Assembly: GCA_039583875.1 (NCBI GenBank)
Contig: CM077162.1
Coordinates: 52,355,675 to 52,419,674 of the forward strand
Reading direction: 5' to 3'
DNA from: Platanthera guangdongensis
Lineage: Eukaryota; Streptophyta; Magnoliopsida; Asparagales; Orchidaceae
Length of the DNA stretch: 64,000 nucleotides
Shown: piece by piece, positions 58,051-64,000 of the stretch
How the letters are laid out: each line of letters starts with the position of its first letter
Position numbering within the stretch: position 1 is the stretch's first letter
Translations under genes and position numbers: made by a program
Notes under the pieces: model-generated
What the model saw: the letters and a program-made list of their open reading frames with translations, nothing else
Told to the model about the DNA's origin: nothing
The model's database searches: none

Positions 58051-58166
58051 GTACGCCTGTAAATTTTAAGTTCTTTCTTTCCTAAATAATTAGACTCATG
58101 GATATAGAATTGAAAGACTAGGAAATAAAACCATAAATAGATTTCTAATATATATAACTACCCCAG
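58051..58166 (+). other. Putative GT-AG intron between gag and protease of E
   Basis: ATCACAG then GTACGCCTG opens a 116-bp AT-rich stretch ending AACTACCCCAG, followed by GCATAG. Removal joins VITG to IVFISGKPAY in frame; 116 is not a multiple of three, so unspliced RNA cannot continue into protease. The position matches F's intron to the codon. Confidence 0.72.
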
Positions 58167-61100
58167 GCATAGTCTTCATCAGCGGCAAGCCCGCTTATAC
58201 GCTATTTGATACGTGTGCTTCGCACTCGTTCATGTCGAAGGCCTTCGTGGAAGGACTAGAAGGGGTGGAACGATTTACTGGCTTGGTGAGGAGGGTGCGT
58301 CTACCGACAGATCGAAGTTATTCACCTCTGCCCTCTGCAACATGGAGGCGGAGATCGACGGAAAGTCATTCGAAGCACCAACGATGATCCTAAGGATGCT
58401 AGTCTTCAATCTGATCCTGGGCATGACGTGGTTGCAGTGGAACCATGCCCAGATTGACTGCCTGGTGAAGAGGGTCACCTTGAAGCATGGGGATTCTTAT
58501 GTTGTCATCAAAGTTATTAGACCCACCACCCTCCTATTGTTATTGTCCATACAGGCCGTCAAGGCCCACCTGTAGGGAGAAGAAATATATCAGGTGCTGT
58601 TTGAGATGGCCGAGGCCAAGGATTCCATTTCTAGTATTCCAGTGGTGCGGGATTTTGCCGACATGTTCCCAGAGAAGCTGCCCGGGCTACCCCCGCACCG
58701 AGAGAAGGACTTCCAGATATAGCTCGTCTTAGGGGCTAAGCCGGCATCTAGAGCTCCTTACCGAATGGCCCCGAAGGAGTTGGCAGAGTTTCGAAGCCAG
58801 CTGCAAGAGCTAGTGGAAGCCAGGTTTGTCATGCCGAGCTCTTCACCATGGGAGCCCCGGTGCTGTTCGTCAAGAAGAAGGACAGGACACTCAGATTATG
58901 CATCGACTACCGAGCACTAAACAGACTGACAGTCCAGAATACCTATCCACTGCCAAGGATAGATGAGCTGTTTGACCAGCTGGAGGGGGCGTATTTCTTT
59001 TCGAAACTGGATGTGAGGTCGGACTACTACTAGCTGCGAATCCAGGAGGAGGACATTCCAAAGACTGCCTTCAGTAGCAGATATGGGTTGTTCGAGTTTA
59101 CTGTGATGCCCTTCGGGCTCACGAATGCACCATCAGAATTCATGAGCCTCATGAACCGGGTGTTCGAGGCTTATCTGGACGTGTTTGTCATCGTGTTTAT
59201 TGACGACATCCTCATCTACTCGAGGATAGAAGAGGAGCACACATGACATCTGACATGACTCTAGAGAGACTGCGGGAGCACCGCCTTTTTGCGAAGTTCA
59301 GCAAGTGCCAGTTCTGGTTGAAGGAGGTGGCATTTCTAGGCCACATTATCAGAGGAGCCGGGTTGGAAATGAACCCGGCTAAGATTCAGGCAGTTTGGGA
59401 TTGGCCGCCACTGAAGACGGCCATAGACGTGCGGAGTTTTCTAGGACTTGCCGGTTATTACAGGAAGTTCGTGGAGGGATTCTCTCGAATTGCCCTCCCA
59501 CTCACATCCTTGGCGAGGAAGGATGTGTCGTTTGTCTACACCCCGCAGTACGAGATGGCTTTCTATGAGCTGAAGGATCGACTCACCTCAGCTCCTATCC
59601 TTGCCCTTCCTTCGGGGAAAGAACGATTCCAGGTCTACACCGATGCTTCCTACCAGGGCATGGGTAAAGTGCTGATGCAGAAAGGCCACAGGATTGCTTA
59701 TGCTTCCTGCCAGCTGAAGAAGCATGAATAGAACTACCTTGTTCATGACTTAGAGATGGGAGCGGTCGGTTTTGCTCTGAAAGTCTGGCGGTACTATCTC
59801 TACGGTGTCCACTGCGACATATACTCTGATCACAAAAATTTGAAGTAAGTGGCCACACAGAAGGAGCTGAATATCAGGCAGAGACGATGGATGGAGTTTC
59901 AAGAAGATTACCAGTACGAGATGCACTACCAAATAGGAAAGACGAATGTGCTAGCCGATGCACTGAGTCGGAAAGCTGCCACCTCTGGAGCGGAGCCCCA
60001 GATTATGTCCATGGAGTTGGTTCAGAGATTAGAAGATATGCACATCATGCTGGTGTTGTCTGATGACCTCGAGCTCTATGAGGTGTATTTAGCGGAGATG
60101 AGCGTCACAGATGACATTCGAGACCGAGTCAGAGAAGGGTAGAGGCAGTACGCCAAGCTGGAGCTGATATTCCGGGCCTTGGAGGCAGGCACTGCTGGAG
60201 ATTTCACACTGAGGGATGACCTGGTATGATTCAGATGATGGGTTTACATACCAGAGGGAGGCCAGGTCTAGGAGGATATCATGATGGAGGCCCACAACAG
60301 CCGGTATTCGGTACACTCGGGAGTTACGAAGATGACTATAGATCTGAAGAAGACTATGTACTGGCCAGGCATGAAGATGGATATCACCTACTTCGTAACC
60401 CACTATGAGAAATGTCAGCTAGTGAAAGCGGAGTGCAGGAACCCTGCAGGATTGCTGCAACCACTCCCGGTGCCAGAGTGGAAGTTCGATGATATCGCGA
60501 TGGACTTCATACATGGGCTTCCGCGATCCCATACGGGGAACGATTTGATCTGGGTAATCATCGACCGGCTAACAAAGGTAGCCAGATTTATCCCGATCAG
60601 GAAGGATGACTCGGTTGGTGTGCTGGTGCGGAAATTTGTGGAGCAGTTCGTCCGTTATCATGGCGTACCCAGGACCATCGTATCAGATCGGGATGGACGT
60701 TTTACATCCAGGGAGTGGCAATCAGTGCAGACTTACTTGGGCACTCAGCTGAAATTCAACACATCATTTCATCCCCAAACTAACGGGCAGACAGAACGCA
60801 TGAAATGGACCTTGGAAGATCTACTATGACTATGCATTCAGGATTGCGGAGAGCCTTGGGAGAAGCTGTTGCCACTGGTCGAGTTCTCATATAATAGAAG
60901 CTACCAGTCCAGCATAGGGATGGCTCCTTATGAGGCCCTATACAGACGAAGGTGTAGGACTCCGCTGTCATGGATACAGCACAAGGATCCGAAGGATTTG
61001 GGCTCGGAGTTTGTTGAGTGCACTGAGGCACAGGTGAGGCTGATACGGGACAGGAAGTTAGAGGCTCTGAGCAGACAGGCTAAGTATTACGACGCTAGGC

Positions 61101-61534
61101 ATCGTCAGGTGGAGTTTCAGGTGGGGGACCGAGTATTCTTGAAGATCCTACCGATGCATGGAGAATCACAAGTGAGGGGTCGGAATAAGAAGCTCAGCCC
61201 GAGATATATGGGGCCTTACAGGATCCTGGAGCGGATCGGTCCCATCGCATGTAGGCTGGAGTTGCCACTGGAGCTGGTGGGTCTGCACGACGTGCTCCAC
61301 GTATCCTCTCTTAGGAGGGCTCTACTATGACCGGAGCAGCAGATTACGGCCACGGATGGGCCGGTAGCATCTAATCGGCCAGTTCACCTGGAGTCGGTCC
61401 GGATTGATGACAAGGAGATACGAGTCTGGTACCGCAAGAAGGTTCCGTTGGTCAAGGTCCTGTAGAGGAATCACTGTTAGGAGGAGCACACCTGGGAGCC
61501 GCAGTATCTGATGCAATAAAAGTACCCAGAGCTT
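58167..61534 (+). pseudogene. pol: Pol of gypsy E: protease, RT, RNase H, integrase, chromodomain-like tail
   Basis: Protease FDTCASHSF (Gly of the usual DTG is Cys). [37 protein letters not shown] at 59196-59207. RNase [20 protein letters not shown], then a stop near 59731. Integrase: HYEKCQ finger, MDFIHGLP, SDRDGRF and HPQTNGQTER, so the triad is kept. C terminus FQVGDRVFLKI and a chromodomain-like end with two stops (61440-61534). At least ten stops or frame changes. Same order as F. Confidence 0.88.
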
Positions 61535-61652
61535 TTAAGTCAGGTGTCCCTCATAACCTCTCGGGATGTTACAATTTACTTTCCATACTTGAAAACCCCG
61601 TAGACCTAACTAGAATATCGAGAACTAAATTTTTTATTTATGTATTGGGATT
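61535..61652 (+). other. 3' UTR of gypsy E
   Basis: Includes ATATCGAGAACTAAA then TATTGGGATT before the LTR, aligning with CGGGGACGAAATC and TATAGGATT of F. The polypurine tract is poor. Confidence 0.6.
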
Positions 61653-64000
61653 TGTAACATCACTCAGACAACTAGACCCCTTAGGAGTGGTTTTGTCATT
61701 ATTAGGTCATGACAAAACCTTAGGAAGCCCAAGAAGACAAAGTGGACCTAGGAATGTAGGTGAGATCACTATGGTCTGCAAATAGTAGATTTCTAAGTAC
61801 TAGGTTGGGATGATCAAGGGGCTTCACCATGACTCCAAGACCCCACCATAACCTCACCAATCTATTGAAACGCCCTAAGGGTCCATTGGAGTCAACTCAG
61901 GTTGGGCAAGTTGGCCTAGGACCATCCTAAACCTAAATTGGGCAGGGTGCCCTAACTAAGGGCAATGTGCCCCTAATAAGCCCACCCTACCCTACCAAGG
62001 TCTTCCTAGATCTAAAGTGGGGTCAATGGGTCACCAAAGATCCATTGGGGTCAACTCTAGAGCCTGAGTTGACCAAAGTCAACTCTAGCCCTAACTTGGT
62101 CAAAGTACCCTTAATAAGGGACAAGTGACCTTCAAGGTGCCAAGTCAACCCTACCCATCCCTACCTAGACACAAGGGGAGGCCAATAGGTCCCCAAGGAC
62201 CCATTTATGGTGACACAAAATCTCAATTTGACCAAAGTCAACCCAAGGCTAGGTCAAGTCAAACTTAGCTCAAAAAGGGCTAACCCAAGCTCAAGCCCCT
62301 AGCCACTTGGGCTAACCACTCCCTAACCACTTTATAATAGCTTAGTGGATTCATTTAGGCTAGTGCTATGATATAATTTGGCCATGAATGGCAGGAGAGA
62401 GAAAACTCCAAATTCCTCTTTAATGGAGGAGAGAGAAAAGGAGGTAAGGCCATTCATGGCATAGGGAAGCCAAGGGCCCTTCTTCTTTGCATGCTTCATC
62501 TCCCCTAACAACTCTGAGAAGATCAATAGCTTTTACAGCCCTTTTCATTGACTGGATGCTCAGAACCACCATCGCCGAGAAATTCTATTCATGGCCATTA
62601 ATGGTGCCATGAAGGAAGGCCCTTCTCCTCCCTCCATTAAGGGCTATGTTCAACTCCTCTAGGGAAGAGGAGAATTTTCCAGCCATTTCCTGCTGAATTG
62701 AGCTCAATTCACCTCCCCACCACCATGGTCGAGCCAAGCTATTCATGGCCATTAATGACATTGATGCCATGACCCCCCCTCCCCATTTTATTGTTTTAAA
62801 AGCTTCACTGGACTCCAATGAGTCATTTCCACTCTTGCCCCAGTGATTTCGAGTTAATCCACTGTTTAGTTATAGACACCCGAGCGGCGCCACCACCACC
62901 ATGGCATCCCGGTGATCGGCGCGCCTCTAGCCCGCAAATAAGGTCCGCCCCTTCTTCTTCTTCCTTTGGTAGATCTTAGGACTAATTAGGGTCAAGGTTC
63001 GGGCTCAATTGAGCATGATCCAAAATTTCAAAACCATGGATTTCGGGAAAACTTCCTCTTGTCGGGATCGCAGGAAAATGCCCTTCTCGGGGCTGTGCCT
63101 CCCCCTGGCGGTAGCCACCACCTCGACGGAGGTGGTGGTGGTGGTGGCCGGCCAGGGAGGCGGCTGGATGGCCGGGAATTTGGCCGGGAAATGACTCCAT
63201 GACGTGATGATCCTGGCCATTAGCTGGAGCTTGAAGGCGACCAGATGTAGCTGGATGCACTTTAAGATTCGTGCTTGAGATGATTTAAACTATAGGATAT
63301 ATTTTCATAATATTTCATTTCTGTCACAGAAATCGTATTTAATGTTTCTATTTATTAAAAATACCTAGGGACACCTACAGAAAAAGGGATGAATATCCAA
63401 AGTTGTAGCACTAGGAGTGCATTTTATTTTAAAATTACTTGAGCCAATTTGGGTGCATGGTTTGACCAGGGCACTCATTTTGGTGGGGGTCTATACTTAG
63501 GGCTAGACAGAGGTGAAAATGTGTGCCCCCACTTCACCACAAGTCCAAAAGTCCTGAAATTTGGATAGGGAGTCACACTAAGCTATACCTAGGTGCTGTC
63601 CAAAAATGGGAATTTTTGGAGATAATTTTTTTATAGTTTTAGAAATTATTTAATAATCCTAGGGTAAATTAATTTAGGGACCTGAAGACCTCCAAACCCT
63701 CCCAAATTTTGGTGTGTGGTCTTTAGGGTCATCATGAGGTCTGTATAAATTTTCACTTCATTTTTAGTTGATTTGGTTGGGAAATGAGTAGTCCCTAGTT
63801 TTGCCCTTAAAAGGGTATTTAGGTCAAAAGTGCACTTTGTGGGATTGGGTGGCCAAACCACCTCAACAGAGGCTGAAATTTGGGTCACTGGTTTGACATG
63901 ACTTATTACACGCTCATATGGGTTATGGGGTTGTTTGGGGTCGGATTGACCTGGGACCCATGTTCAAACCCTAAGTTTGGACTTTGGGGGTTTGAGAAGT
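61653..64000 (+). repeat. 3' LTR of gypsy E, cut by window edge
   Basis: Starts TGTAACATCAC and is collinear first with 12970-13278, then with 26352 to about 28400. It contains the empty target site of B (TAAGG, 61957-61961). Small indels and many substitutions separate the two LTRs, more than between B's LTRs. No gene seen; open frames near 62900-63260 are LTR shadows. Confidence 0.85.

Larger units (their letters stand above)
12970..64000 (+). mobile_element. Gypsy element E (Del/Tekay-like), outer nest, right end cut
   Basis: The 5' LTR starts TGTAACATCCC at 12970 and ends TCTTACA at 31324, interrupted by B. The internal part starts at 31325, is interrupted by C (31510-56909) and resumes at 56910 with gag, then protease-RT-RNase H-integrase-chromodomain. 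The 3' LTR starts at 61653. The first 309 bases of both LTRs (12970-13278 and 61653-61961) are collinear and equal in length, which fixes the boundaries. A sequence just before the 3' LTR matches in position the conserved CGGGGACGAAATC of F. Many stops in gag and pol mark E as the oldest element here. Confidence 0.85.

Overview
The window is intergenic DNA from a repeat-rich plant, almost certainly an angiosperm. Every coding region I can recognise belongs to an LTR retrotransposon: Ty1/copia elements with the Sirevirus layout (large two-knuckle Gag, protease-integrase-RT-RNase H order, an extra third ORF) and Ty3/gypsy elements with a Del/Tekay-type layout (FIDD reverse transcriptase, chromodomain-like C terminus). 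I see no host protein-coding gene, rRNA, tRNA or CRISPR array.

Layout. (1) 1-5743: copia element A, minus strand, cut by the left window edge, inserted into the integrase-RT linker of copia element D. (2) 5744-11417: the 5' half of D, minus strand, ending in its 5' LTR. (3) 11418-12969: AT-rich unclassified DNA. (4) 12970-64000: gypsy element E, plus strand, with a ~5.3-kb LTR. E is split by two copia insertions: B (13279-26351, complete, plus strand, in E's 5' LTR, 5-bp duplication TAAGG) and C (31510-56909, minus strand, in E's leader/gag). C is itself split by a complete gypsy element F (33683-45181, minus strand, 5-bp duplication TGTTG) and carries a gypsy LTR fragment G (about 50620-51490) between two overlapping copies of its integrase. 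E's gag-pol resumes at 56910-61534 and its 3' LTR runs from 61653 off the right edge. The E 3' LTR still carries the empty site of B at 61957-61961. The insertion order is therefore E, then B and C, then F into C; independently D, then A.

How the parts work. In each copia element the LTR U3 supplies the promoter, Gag forms particles, and protease/integrase/RT-RNase H carry out processing, insertion and reverse transcription primed by initiator tRNA-Met at a TGGTATCA site. B and C add a third ORF of unknown function. All elements carry stops or frameshifts, so none looks autonomous; A has the longest open frames in the part visible.

Most interesting structure. (a) In both B and C the spacer between pol and ORF3 holds a GTGTCGACAC palindrome array followed by TATAAATAGG about 105-115 bp before the ORF3 start, a copy of the LTR U3 architecture that looks like an internal promoter. 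(b) Palindrome arrays with a TCGA core (GTGTCGACAC, TACTCGAGTA, TTCGTCGA/TTCGACGAA) lie in the U3 of several unrelated LTRs and even inside the gag coding frame of A. (c) Both gypsy elements have a GT-AG intron exactly between Gag and protease, and all four copia elements have a pyrimidine tract plus YAG, followed at or near by GT, at the same boundary. (d) Both gypsy LTRs carry paired long hairpins with similar loops but different stems.
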